This document shows, piece by piece, positions 43,356-53,920 of a stretch of DNA of 64,000 nt. Both the position numbers and the translations under genes were made by a program. This DNA comes from Panax quinquefolius (Eukaryota; Streptophyta; Magnoliopsida; Apiales; Araliaceae), in contig CM035163.1 of the NCBI GenBank assembly GCA_020205615.1, forward strand, positions 50,813,899 through 50,877,898, read 5' to 3'. The notes under the pieces were generated by a model. The model did no database searches. It was not told the origin of the DNA and saw nothing but the letters and a program-made list of their open reading frames with translations. Each line of letters begins with the position of its first letter. Position 1 is the first letter of the stretch.

Positions 43356-44899
43356 TGATGAGTGGAATTTATACCCGCGAATTGGATACTTTATGACTTA
43401 AATAGTTGCCTATTCTCGTAGATTTTATACAATTTTATATGATTATAGTGTTATTGTGCATAACTGATGTATTGCAGAGCTTTACAGTGCTTTACCAGCT
43501 TTAAAGGGGCAAAACGGTCAAATTCTACATACCTGCGTCGCGGCGCCAAAGCCAAGCTTTGTGCTCATGCTACAAATACCACCTCCTGTCCGTCTTCTTG
43601 ACATCATCATCTGTATTTGCTGCTTCATCGACCCTTCTTAGGCTCAAGCGTTGCGGTATGAGCTCGTGTTATTCATTACTAATGTATACGCATCGCTAAC
43701 CACAACTTAGTGGCCAGTGCCGCGGCGCCACCTTCGGTGCCTAGACAATGAGGGCTTATTTTGACTTAGCAAAGGTAGCGGCAACGGATATAAGAAAAGA
43801 AAAGGCTCTGCATAATGAGATACTCAGTAGATCTGAGATCAAGTATTTATATTAGATTAGTTTTCTCTGTAATTTCTCTCCCTTTCTCTTAGTGATGTCT
43901 GTAAATATAGATTAGGTAGATTAGGGAGAAGTTTGACTTTTTGGAGCATCAAGAGAAGCGGTGAGCTACATTGGATTTGGAGAGCTTGATTTGAGCAGAA
44001 TGCTTAGAGATAGAAGGGCTTTGACAGAGTTTCTTCTTATCTATTTATTGTCTCTAATTTTGTAATCCATTAATGTTGTCTTTATTGCTACTTGTATTTT
44101 GTTCAATAGTTATGAACTGAATATTAGCTCTGAGGTTATAATGGAACCCTTTGTTATTTAAATTGACCGTCTTATCTCTTTGGTTGGCACCATATGATTT
44201 GGTTTGATATATTTATGCTTAATGATTCTTGCTAAGACATTAGTGATGATTTTGGTAATTTACATGATATCGACAGAAGTATTATAGATTTACACCTGAA
44301 TATATTGGCATGTGATTGTGGGCTTCGACTGCATAAGTTGTGTGTAGAATAGATATATATCTGTGCACCACGTGCGACCTAGTTGAGAACTTATACTTAA
44401 ATCCTCGTTATGATCAACTCGCATAAATATATATAGGATTGTATCTAGCTTGGGCGTTCTTTTTTGTTCTATTCCCTAACAGGTGGTTCTAGAAAGGATA
44501 TGTTTGTGTATACCTCGACAGGGGTGTATAAGCACTTGTGTGTTCTCGGTCGACAAATTATCATGACCATTAAGACCAGAGAGAGAATGGTAGGTAGTTT
44601 GATGAAACATAGCACGCCAGGTGTTCGACAGAATGCCTGAGTGGGGTGAAGTTGTAACCTTAGCTTGTAATTCCTTCGATTACCATTCACTATCCATTTA
44701 CTTGTTTTGTTAATTAGTTATGCTTAGATTAGTCACACTTTCATTTATTGCTATTCGAATAAGACTTTAGAGATACAAAGTCGATACTTGGTAAATATTA
44801 GTGATAGTTCTTCGTGGGTACAACATTCTACTTATCACTGTATTACTTGTTAGACCGCGTATACTTGCGCGTGTTTAGTGATCGGTTTTTCGACCAACA
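43356..44899 (+). repeat. Element 5, right LTR (complete)
   Basis: 1544 bp, TGATGAGTGGAATTTATACC ... CGGTTTTTCGACCAACA. Its first about 1060 bp match 37531-38588. The last part (44413-44899) has no partner on the left because of the deletion there. Confidence 0.88.
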
Positions 44900-44904
44900 T
44901 CCTC

Positions 44905-45046
44905 CAGTGCTTAATTTTCTGAAGGTGGTAATGAAGCATTCATAACAAAAGGAAGGAGATAGGCATGCTCCTGGCTGACTAACTGGCGTGTGACTTGATG
45001 TTGATGGATCACTAGTTCTGCCAATTGTTCCACTTGCTTACAAAGA
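44905..45046 (-). pseudogene. Tat/Ogre Gag-like segment between element 5 and the solo LTR
   Basis: Encodes ALCKQVEQLAELVIHQHQVT, then RQLVSQEHAYLLPFVMNASL and a TAA after PPSEN. This is a glutamine-rich helical stretch like the linkers of Tat/Ogre polyproteins. The left end joins 37525 in the same frame across element 5, and the right end joins 48340 across the solo LTR (GCTTT duplication), so all three pieces belonged to one gene. Confidence 0.75.
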
Positions 45047-45051
45047 GCTTT

Positions 45052-48000
45052 TGTGACGTCCCCAAAACAGGTATACATTACCCATCTTGAGTTGTCAAAT
45101 ACATGGTACAAAATTCAAATATAACTTAATTATATAACAGTCGTGTAAAATACGACAAAACATAATCTAAGAGTTTTAATAAGAATATTGTCATCTAGAT
45201 AATATCCACACTCAATGGAGTCATCATTACATTTATTGTCACACTATTTAACAGAATAGTGAGGACTACTAATGCTATCATCCGGACCGCGTCACTGTTC
45301 TCCGACTAGTCCCGCCACGTTCTCATTTCACGAAGAGAACAAAGTGAAAGAAAGGTGAGCTCAACTAGCCCAAGAAGAAATATTATGACTAAGATAATGA
45401 GAATAAATTATCATTAGTCTTCAATAATGTTAAAGCGATAAAATACAATAGACATCAAGTTTAACTACGATTGGAATAAGCAATCCATTAGAAGAGTCAA
45501 GTAGAGCATGATATCTACTATCTTCTATGTTTTAAATATTTTCATCAATTTTTATCATTTGAGACTCAAACTTAACAAATAAACCACATCATCGAATCAT
45601 CCCGCACTACGGGCCAAGGATATTCATTAAATCATCGATGGTCATGACTATAAAGAATAATCCTCGGTCATAATCATACCAAAAATTGTCCATCAATGCA
45701 CTACTGAGGCCACCGAGGACTTTTACCACATCATTTATAACATTACGTGTCATGATTATACTTAGAATGATCCTCAGTCATAATCATACCAAGTCCATCT
45801 ATGCACGTAAGCCAAAGATGACTTTCAATACAATATAAGTATGAGGATGATGACAATGATATAAGCATTAATCAAGCGAAAACAAGGATAAATATTAAAG
45901 ACTTTAAATTTATCCAAATATTATCAATCACTTAATAAACTCATCATCTAATATTATTAATATTATAACAATATTTTAATCACTTCTTAAACTTATAAAC
46001 AATTTATTTCAATTGTTTACACTTTACCAAATAATGCATTTAATCATTCAAAATGCCATACTCATAATATTTCATCACCAATTATCAAATCCTCATCAAA
46101 AATCTGATATACCCTATATAGGATTCCCAAGCCATAAAATCCTATTTTCCAATTTTGTTACTTCACATAACATATTTAATTCATTTACTCATAACTAGTT
46201 TATTTTCATGAAAAATACCAAATCAGTCTAAAAATGTTTCTTTTCTGGGATTTAGCAGAATATAGTCCCATATTGAACATATATTTTTTCGGAATTTTAA
46301 AATTTATTTACTATTTTCATATGGCCAAAAGCGCGAATATTTAGACATTTATTATAAATTGTACTTTTGTCCAAAAATTCTGAAATTTTCTGGGGTATAC
46401 TCCTGTTATATACATGTACTCCCAATAAAAATTTCACCAATTTTGGAGTTAACCACAAGGAGTTATAAGGGTTTACTTTTAAAATAGTCTTTTCCCATAA
46501 AATCCATAACTCTTAATCTATACATCCAAAAATCGCCATTTTTGGACACAATACAGAAAACTCATCAAATTATCATTTCAAATTTTTCTAGAATTTTTTA
46601 GGGTCAGAAAAATTACGAAACTGCCCCTGACAGAAACCCCTTTTGAATGAAAATACTATTCATATAAATACAAAGGATCATTCACCATGCATGCGGTAAT
46701 CCACATAGACAGGTTATTCCAACAGAATAATAAAGAATGGAATAACAAAAGAATTCACCATGCATGCGATAGACCGCACAAACAGGTTATTCTCAACAGA
46801 ATAATAAAGAATGGAACCAGGTTATGTGTAAACTGCACAGACAGGATATTCCAACAAAATAATAAAGAATGGAATCAGGTCATGCGTAAACCGCATAGAC
46901 AGGATATTCCAACATAATAATAAAGAATGGAACTAAAGTTATGCGTACCGCCGCATGCGGGGATATTCCAATGAATAATAAAGAATGTAATAACAACGAA
47001 TTCACTAGTATGCGATAGCGCATGCATGCGGGTTATTCCAATGAATAATAAAGAATGAAATAATAGAAGAATTTCACCATGTATGCGGTATTCTTGATAG
47101 ATAAAAGTTATTCAACATAATAATAAGGAATGGAATAACAATAACTCTCTTCATGAATATGAAAGAAATAATACCCCTTACCTTAGAAGAAACTGGATAT
47201 TGGAATAGTGAGGTAGCAGACATCTCTTCTTCTTTCATTTTTAATTTAGTCCTGCAACTATTATCAAACTTGCACCACCTCCCCTAATAGTAAATGTGAA
47301 TCAATAGTTCAATCATGTGAATCAATAGTTATAATCATGTGAAAATACGAATTACAGTATAGTACCTCCATCTATACCTTCATTTTTAACTTAGTCATGC
47401 AAGTATTATCAATCTTGCACCAACTCCCCTAATCGTACAAGAATGTGAATCAATAGTACACACATGTGAACAAATAGTTATAATCATGTGAATTAATAGC
47501 AATTAATTGCTTATTTATCTGGTTAATTACCCGATTGGTCAATATAACCTCCAGACATCAATTATCATCGGAATAGATGTCGATTTCCACTAACACTAAT
47601 AATCCCAACACAATGGAACTATCAAATTCATCTTTAATCAACACGAACTTATTCATCATTAATATTATAACTCATAATATTTAACAACCAGGTCGTTCCC
47701 AGGAAAGAGGGGGCTTTCCGATAAGGATTTCTCGTTATTGGCGCGCAATTAGATGACCGAACCTCTCCTTGACAGAACTTCTAGACATTATAAATATTGC
47801 AATTTAATAATATGAATAACTTTGTCGTCTCAATTATTGATTTAATAATATATAAAATATTATGCGCGAGATGATCTTTGTGACAATAATCGAATCAATA
47901 ATATGAGAGATATGATGCAGCAATTACTGTAGCAATAATTTAGTATAACTGAGTGACTTCTTACGTAAGCATCAATAATCAATACCATGCGCTACTATGC

Positions 48001-48334
48001 AACCACGCGTATTACTGTACTTTTACTACCGGCTAGTTTAACAGTTTTAACGGTAACACTTTTGTCGTTATTTTTATAAAAAGATAATTCTGTCATTTTC
48101 TAACTACGACAATACTTTCGTTGTGGGGTCCACCAATGATTGTGTCGTCGTACGGATATTCCCCGATAAAAAGAATATTCCCCAACCAATCGAATGTTAT
48201 ATAACCACTTGTTTACTTTGTAAAATTTGTAAATATTACCCACAGCTATAACATTATATCAAATCCACACCATAATATTCAAAAAAATATTTTGAGAAAT
48301 TTAAATCTTTATTCATAAAATTTGGGGTCTCACA
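45052..48334 (-). mobile_element. Solo LTR (element 3 subfamily) in the Tat/Ogre gag region
   Basis: 3283 bp, TGTGACGTCCCC ... GGGGTCTCACA, flanked by GCTTT on both sides (45047-45051 and 48335-48339). It has the tandem array (46680-47140, about seven units, inverted) and hairpin repeats near 45600-45800. Compared with element 3, about 150 bp with the TATA box are missing near 47240, between two short GAAAGAA repeats. Confidence 0.93.
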
Positions 48335-48339
48335 GCTTT

Positions 48340-48498
48340 CATCTTTCGTTCCATAGAAAATTGGAACTTTGCGTAATCCCATCTGTCAACACCGTCTTTG
48401 ATGTTGTAGGATGATTCACTGTTAAAATTGGAACTCTGTCCACTGATCCAACTAATCATGTTGACCTCTTCTTCTTTGTGTTGAGGAAGAGGGTTGTC
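48340..48498 (-). pseudogene. Tat/Ogre region just after the first gag stop
   Basis: Encodes DNPLPQHKEEEVNMISWISG, then a short serine/asparagine stretch, and runs into the CKQVEQL segment at 45046 through one frameshift. NPLP.H...VNMI is a conserved phrase after the finger in Tat/Ogre Gag. The gag stop before it (TAA near 48498) may be a read-through or decay stop. Confidence 0.7.
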
Positions 48499-49839
48499 TT
48501 ACATATGAGGTTGATCTGGTTTGGTTACCACAATCTCACCGTTGTCTATTAAATCTTGCATCTCATGTTTCAAGGCCCAACAATCTTGAGTATCATGTCC
48601 AGGTGCCCCAGCATGATAAGCACACTTTCGAGTAGCATTGAAACCCCTCCCATTAGGGTTGGCTGGTGGAAGAAGATGCGTGATTTTCTTTTGAGTAGTC
48701 AGAAGAGCAAGAATATTCTTGAACGAATCCCCTAAGGGTGTGAACGTTTGAGGGCGCTTTCCTTCTCCACTTTTAGTCAATGGAGGGTTTGAAGACTGTG
48801 CTTGGAAAGAGGAGTAGTTTCTCCTCTGTATAGGCATGTTCTGACTACCTCTTTTACCTTGTAGTATCAAGGAAACATCCTCCTCTTTCTTTTTATGGAC
48901 CTTCCGGGGGTTGTTTCCATAAGTTCCAGACTGGATGTGCTCAACAACTGCTTTATGAGCGGCTAGGTCTTGAATCTTTCTTGACTTCAATCTCATCTCA
49001 GCCATCTCTCCATGTTTGATCATTTCAGAAAATGGTTTTCCAATACCAGCTAAAACTCTCTCATAAAAATGAGCTTCTTGTATGTCTATGAAAGTCATGA
49101 CCATTTCTAACTCTGTCATAGAAGGAATAACTTGAGCAGGAAGGCACCTCCACCTTTGAGCATACTCTTTGAAAGACTCATTAGACTGTTTCTTGACCTT
49201 GGTAATCTGATACCGGTCAGGAGCCATCTGAGATTGAAAACTATATTAAGTGAGGAAGGCGTGAGCTAGCTCTTCCCAGCTATGGATCTTTGAGTTGTCT
49301 AATCTGGTATACCATAAATGGGCTTCTCCAGTTAGACTCTTCTAGAACAGCTGCATTCTGAGCTTTTTGTTTTCCGTATAAGATCCAAGTTCTCCAATGA
49401 ACACCTTCAAATGTGTGTAAGGATCCCCTAATCCGTCATACTTTTCAAAGTCAAGGGTTTTAAATTTCTCTGGATAATGAACACCAGGGAATATGCAAAG
49501 GTCAGCATATGAAACACTTCCATGTGTTCCAATCCCTTTGAGAGAACGGATAGTTTCTTCCATTTGAAGGACCTTCTTCCTGATATCACCGGTGTCTAGA
49601 TCTCCTTTGAGATGGGTGTTTTCAAGGTCTTTGTTGGTCGTATCCAACTGAGGTTCTGGATTTATTTTATCCAAACCTTGTGTTCCTCCTTGTGTAGAGG
49701 ATTCTGTATGTATAGTCATTTTTGAGCCCTGAGTAGACTGATGCAATTCTTTAAGCAGAACAGCCAAATCTGTAATTTGTTTACTTAATCCGTCGAATTC
49801 TTCATGAGAAATGGGATTAGACTGGTCAGAAGAAGACAT
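48499..49839 (-). pseudogene. Tat/Ogre Gag (one frame with two internal stops)
   Basis: ATG at 49839 (MSSSDQSNPISHEEFDGLSK). A coiled N-terminal part is followed by the capsid motif PEKFKTLDFEKYDGLGDPYT (about 49460-49400) and a TAG after RMQLF. The same frame continues with SLTGEAHLWYTRLDNSKIHS, a TAA after HAFLT, and the open block 49227-48499 with YAQRWRCLPAQVIPSMTELE, GEMAEMRLKSRKIQDLAAHK, FTPLGDSFKNILALL and the finger CAYHAGAPGHDTQDC followed by WALKHEMQDLIDNGEIVV. It lies directly after the primer site and leader, as expected for the first gene of the element. Confidence 0.88.
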
Positions 49840-50552
49840 GATTGGCTGTAGGCTCGTGGCCTTTTTGGATTTTGAGCGGGTAACAAGCCCAATTGTTTCC
49901 CTACAAAAGACTTATGTAGTTTAGTCTTAGGGATAATGTAAATGATTACATGCTATGTATACCCGTGTTAGGAATATTATCTTGCAAAATGGATGTTAAT
50001 CGATAACATGTCATGTATGTGCAAATATTCTTCATATTTTCCATTACATAAAGATGAGCATGGAATAAAATTACAAGTAAATGCTTTTACAAGTAATAGA
50101 AAATGGAAAGCATGAAGAGACTTTCCTCCGCGTTTGGTTTATCAGAGGCTGACCTATCTTAGGGTTACTCTCGCGGCTTTTTGGCATGAAGGTTCCCAGA
50201 TCATCGCAATCTACTTGACGGGAAGTTAATCCGGTCTTTCAACTGGAGCGAATCTGGGTGGTGCCTTTCCTGAGCCTTGTTGGAATTAGTCTCCCTACAA
50301 GTCCAGTAATCAAACACCGACATGATAGCCTCTTGGTGGAAGAACCACACAACATACATTCACATACAACGTATCTCACCGTTTATGAAAATGATGACAT
50401 GTGCGAAGCACTAATATCACAGATAGATATATTGCAGTACAGTAAGTAAAATGCATTCATACACATTCATCATAAATATAAATGAAACATTCACACACAA
50501 GCATATAATAGTTTTGAAAAGCTTGTAGTAGCGGCTTAAACCCTCTTAATAG
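49840..50552 (-). other. Tat/Ogre 5' leader
   Basis: Untranslated region between primer site and gag. It has no gene; one 63-codon plus-strand frame here (50258-50449) is not gene-like. Ogre-type leaders are often long and may carry a further ORF, but none is seen. Confidence 0.6.
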
Positions 50553-50572
50553 TATCCCCAGCAGAGTTGCCA
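50553..50572 (-). promoter_or_regulatory. Primer-binding site of the Tat/Ogre element (tRNA-Arg type)
   Basis: On the minus strand TGGCAACTCTGCTGGGGATA follows the LTR end GACGTCGACA after two bases. It differs by one base from the TGGCGACTCTGCTGGGG seen in Ogre elements, which pairs with tRNA-Arg. Confidence 0.82.
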
Positions 50573-51385
50573 CTTGTCGACGTCGGGATTTTTATTTGTC
50601 CCTTTTTTATTCTTGTTCTTTAGTGTTCTCATGTTATGTGAGATTTGTTTGAAAAAATAAGTGAAAAAGGTCCGACATGTATCATGTCGACGATTTGACT
50701 GTAAGAGTCGCTAGTTGGTGTTTTTAACTGGTTGCACCAACGCAATTGAGAAAAGGTTTGCACATTGACCCAGTTATGTGACACTGCTAAACGGGTCTGT
50801 GAAACCGAGATTCATTTAGGTTCAGGGGTTTGATTATGCGGAGGGAAGGTTTTAGGCACCTCCTGACATCCGTGTTAACACGGTGACCGCCACTTTTCAA
50901 GAAACTATTATATGAATGTGTGTGTGTATGTGTGTGTGGATCAATGTGTAATTTATTTGAAAATAGTGCGAGGCCTCGTTCGCACCTATATACAAAGGGT
51001 TTGAATTTGTAGAAAAATTCAGTTTTAAACATAATATAGCAGTGAAGTTTTGTAAAAGAGGTTTTTCAAACCCTGTGCTCAATAGTAATTGAGACCTTTT
51101 TACACTTCTATTTTATTATTAAATGTTCGGCTTGTTTGCTTTTTTTTTTGAGATCTGAAGCATCTTCAAGAAAATAATATATAGCGATCTTAGAACTCCT
51201 CATGGGCATGAAAGCCAACTAAGGAAATTCAAACATAGTGAATAATTTTAAGTCGCTTATATCCGAAAATGTCCATCACGGAACCAAATCTAGATTCGAT
51301 TGGATGAATCTGTGATCACATAATTCCTAGCTCACATGATCATAGCTTATATATAAAAGCGATGCACGATTATATATATAAGCTT

Positions 51386-51456
<71 letters not shown>

Positions 51457-51457
<1 letters not shown>

Positions 51458-51700
51458 TATGATCAACCACCACAGAAACACCTCCATGGGGATCGAAAAT
51501 GTAAATATATAAAAGCGATAAATATATATAGAGAGACATGATCAACCACCACGAAGCACCTCCATGGGGGATCAAAAATGTAAATAAAGCTGTAAAAGAT
51601 GATCAACCACCATGAAGTAAACTCGAGGCAGGACTAAATGTAAAGAAAACAGTAAAGACGATCAACCGCCACGAAGTAAACTCCAGGCCTAACAGGAATG
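51457..51700 (-). repeat. Imperfect repeat in LTR, four copies
   Basis: Copies begin 'atgatcaaccaccacrgaa' near 51458, 51539, 51598 and 51657, each followed by 'cacctccatgggg' or 'taaactc.aggc' and 'aaaatgtaaat'. The spacing is about 60-80 bp, widened in the first copy by a TA-rich stretch. Confidence 0.75.
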
Positions 51701-51783
51701 TAAATATATATATATATATATAAGCGGTAAATGCACAGGATGTTTCTCAATATCTATTTCGGTTTATCATTTCAAATGATTTG

Positions 51784-51840
<57 letters not shown>

Positions 51841-51885
51841 GATAAATGCTCGGATGTAAAATTCAAACTCATCGGATATAATCAA

Positions 51886-51952
<67 letters not shown>

Positions 51953-52360
51953 CAAGTAAACACTCAGGACATAAGTCTAGACTCAATCGAGGCATAACTC
52001 GATAATGTTACTCCATATATAAAAATATATACATATATAAGTATATATATACAGACAGAAATGAAAACCACGGACCGAAGTCCAGGCATACACACACAAC
52101 ACGACTCTCAATGTGAAGAATAGTGTGTGCAAAGATGAAGAGAAAGGATTTATAGAGTGTGTGAAGGCTTACGTTGGGGCCAAGGCAAAGCTTCTATGAC
52201 TCTAGATGGATAAACACTCGACTCTCATTGGTAAAATATAGCTATATGTGAGCTAACAGGTGTTTAAAATGAGAAAGCACTTAATATGGGGTGTGTATAG
52301 AGCAAATTGGGCAGGGCTTCCTCGCTCTTATTCTCTTATAAATGGCCACCCCAAGCTCTA

Positions 52361-52368
52361 TATTTATA
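52361..52368 (-). promoter_or_regulatory. TATA box of the Tat/Ogre LTR
   Basis: On the minus strand CTCTATAAATATAGAG contains TATAAATA in a small palindrome. This would start transcription near 52330 and put the hairpin array (52782-53160) in U3, upstream of the promoter. Confidence 0.55.
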
Positions 52369-52781
52369 GAGTGGGGAGCAGCAGTGTACTGTGGCGTACA
52401 TGCAGATGCACTGCTGATCGCCTGAAGTTGCCCCGAAGCTCCATGGTCCTGCGGTTTCGAAGCACGTACCTTTGTGATATCTGCTCGAACTTGCAGAACT
52501 TCAATCCGAGCATCCGAACGAGGTGTACAAGACCTTCTTCAGACCGGTTTTGTCGAGAGTTACGCAATGACATGGGATTAGAGGTTGTACGAAGTCAGGA
52601 AGAGGGGACCATGCCCATGGTCTTCAAGCTTCAAATTCTATCCGTTGTGCTGCCACGCGTAATAATCACTCGGGATTAGAAGTCCTTGGCTCTTGTGGGA
52701 CATTGCTGTGTAGAAATGTATGTATGAAATGTTGAGACGGTGCGCTGGGGTTGAGGTGGCAAGATGACAGTTTTACCCCTC

Positions 52782-53160
52782 ACCGGGGTTATCTCCGGTT
52801 TAGGCTAATAGTAGACGTTGCTCAGTGTTACATCTGAGATTGGACTACTGCAAGTGTTTGAATTCCGCAGGGTCATTTTTAAGTGTGTCTGTCTTCCTGG
52901 TGTTATCTCCGGGTCTTAGGAATGAGTGCCTCGGCAGGAGGTCTGAGATTGAAGCTGACTGCATGCATTTGAAATAAACATTTTCGGAGTTATCACCGGA
53001 ACTACAATGGCATTCCTTGGGGTCATCTCCAAGGACGAAACTCGGGGTTATCTCCGAGGTTGGAATTGATACTCCCGGTGTGTGTTCCAGGGTTGAGACT
53101 GAACTTCCGGTAGTATCCGAAATGGATGTGAGCTGTCTTCCAGGGTTATCTCTGAAAGAC
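52782..53160 (-). repeat. Array of short hairpins with constant loop and changing stems
   Basis: Plus-strand copies: ACCGG-GGTTATCT-CCGGT (52782-52799), CCTGG-TGTTATCT-CCGGG (about 52896), TTTCGG-AGTTATCA-CCGGAA (about 52982), CCTTGG-GGTCATCT-CCAAGG (about 53015), CTCGG-GGTTATCT-CCGAG (about 53041) and CTTCCAG-GGTTATCT-CTGAAAG (about 53138). The loop is nearly fixed, while the two stem halves change together. Further weak copies lie near 53070 and 53105. Confidence 0.78.
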
Positions 53161-53217
53161 GAATCTGCCCTCCTGCAATATTAGTAACAGGTGTGCAGAA
53201 AATTTCGAGTGTCTACA

Positions 53218-53852
53218 ACCAAGTAATTAAGACATTAATTTCAAGGAAGCTAAATATATACTGGTTTAAATTTCGGACCAGATCCACCAAGAATACTTTA
53301 AAATCCTCCTGCAGGGTTCTAATTGGAGTCAATTGTATATATACAAGGTCAAAATCATTTATAATCTCGTTTACTATCAGACTAAAAGTAACTAAACACA
53401 ACTAATTAATTTAAGGCTAATATCAAGATAAATCAACTTTGACAAAATGGTATTAAACAAATTTCAATTTCTATTAAATATTTCTTAACAATGTAATGAT
53501 TCATAAATTTCTACTCTCTGTCTTAGTGTCTTAAAAGGTTTATAATATAAGACACACTTTGACATAATTTAATCTTTTTTCATTTTCTTATATTATTTGT
53601 TGTGGTGTGCCTTTGGTTGTTATTTTTCAACTTGCAAGCTAATTAATAAACAAATTTAAATTTCTCTATAAAGAAAAGGAATTATTATATCATCAAATTT
53701 TGTCAAAATGGGTCCTTGAAAATAAGATTACAAAAATTAAATGTGAGTTTTAACTTTTCAAAGTCCCAATCTTATGGAAGGATAGTGCTCTTTAATTTCT
53801 TATTCTACTTTATATTTTATTTTTTGAGAAATTTCTAATTCATTGTTGTTTC

Positions 53853-53900
<48 letters not shown>

Positions 53901-53920
53901 CCTTACTTCACGAATAGTTT
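53218..53920. other. Flank of the Tat/Ogre element, upstream of the kinase pseudogene
   Basis: AT-rich sequence with an (AT)n tract at about 53857-53897 and no gene. The last bases before 53921 (TTTGTGCAG) look like a splice acceptor, so this is probably intron or promoter of the kinase gene; no extracellular-domain exon is seen. Confidence 0.5.

Larger units (their letters stand above)
37531..44899 (+). mobile_element. Element 5: non-autonomous Athila-like LTR element, plus strand
   Basis: A left LTR (37531-38588, its last third deleted) and a complete right LTR (43356-44899, ending CGACCAACA) enclose a gag tail, non-coding sequence and a plant-transposon-domain ORF. The 5-bp duplication TCCTC flanks it (37526-37530 and 44900-44904), and removing the element rejoins the Tat/Ogre gag frame in phase. 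The polypurine tract AAGTTTGGGGGTATT precedes the right LTR. There is no RT, RNase H or integrase, and the primer site is deleted, so mobility must have depended on other elements before the deletion. Confidence 0.88.
16223..53217 (-). mobile_element. Tat/Ogre-lineage retrotransposon, minus strand, split by nested insertions
   Basis: Right to left: LTR 53217-50575, primer site 50572-50553, gag 49839-48496, a second gag-like region in pieces (48498-48340, 45046-44905, 37525-36589), protease with G-patch 36631-36032, linker and intron 35880-35398, RT 35397-34234, RNase H 34196-33870, archaeal-like RNase H 33735-33309 and integrase 33308-31930. A non-coding 3' region and two antisense genes follow. 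Dual RNase H, G-patch, intron and the tRNA-Arg-type primer site are Tat/Ogre hallmarks. Without insertions about 17 kb of it is visible. The 3' LTR is not seen; it may lie left of the window, with LTR A inserted in the element's 3' region. The bases after the 5' LTR (ACCAA, 53218-53222) should be its target duplication. Confidence 0.88.
50575..53217 (-). repeat. Tat/Ogre 5' LTR
   Basis: 2643 bp. On the plus strand it starts TGTCGACGTCGGG and ends TTTCGAGTGTCTACA; on the minus strand it therefore begins TGTAGACACTCGAAA, the typical Ogre/Tat LTR start. It contains long (TA)n tracts (about 51388-51455, 51705-51722, 51785-51837, 51894-51948), a repeat block (51457-51700), the TATA box (52361-52368) and a hairpin array (52782-53160). 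Open frames over the (TA)n tracts, coding only I and Y, are artefacts. Confidence 0.9.

Noticed and set aside
45052..48334. Complete retrotransposon in place of a solo LTR
   Set aside because: Identical GCTTT on both sides and no internal gag or pol; only LTR sequence is present.
51327..52005. Open frames coding long runs of I and Y on both strands
   Set aside because: They are translations of (TA)n tracts in the Tat/Ogre LTR.
52260..52679. 139-codon plus-strand frame with protein-like composition
   Set aside because: It lies antisense over the TATA box and leader of the Tat/Ogre LTR and shows no recognisable domain; chance frame in GC-richer sequence.
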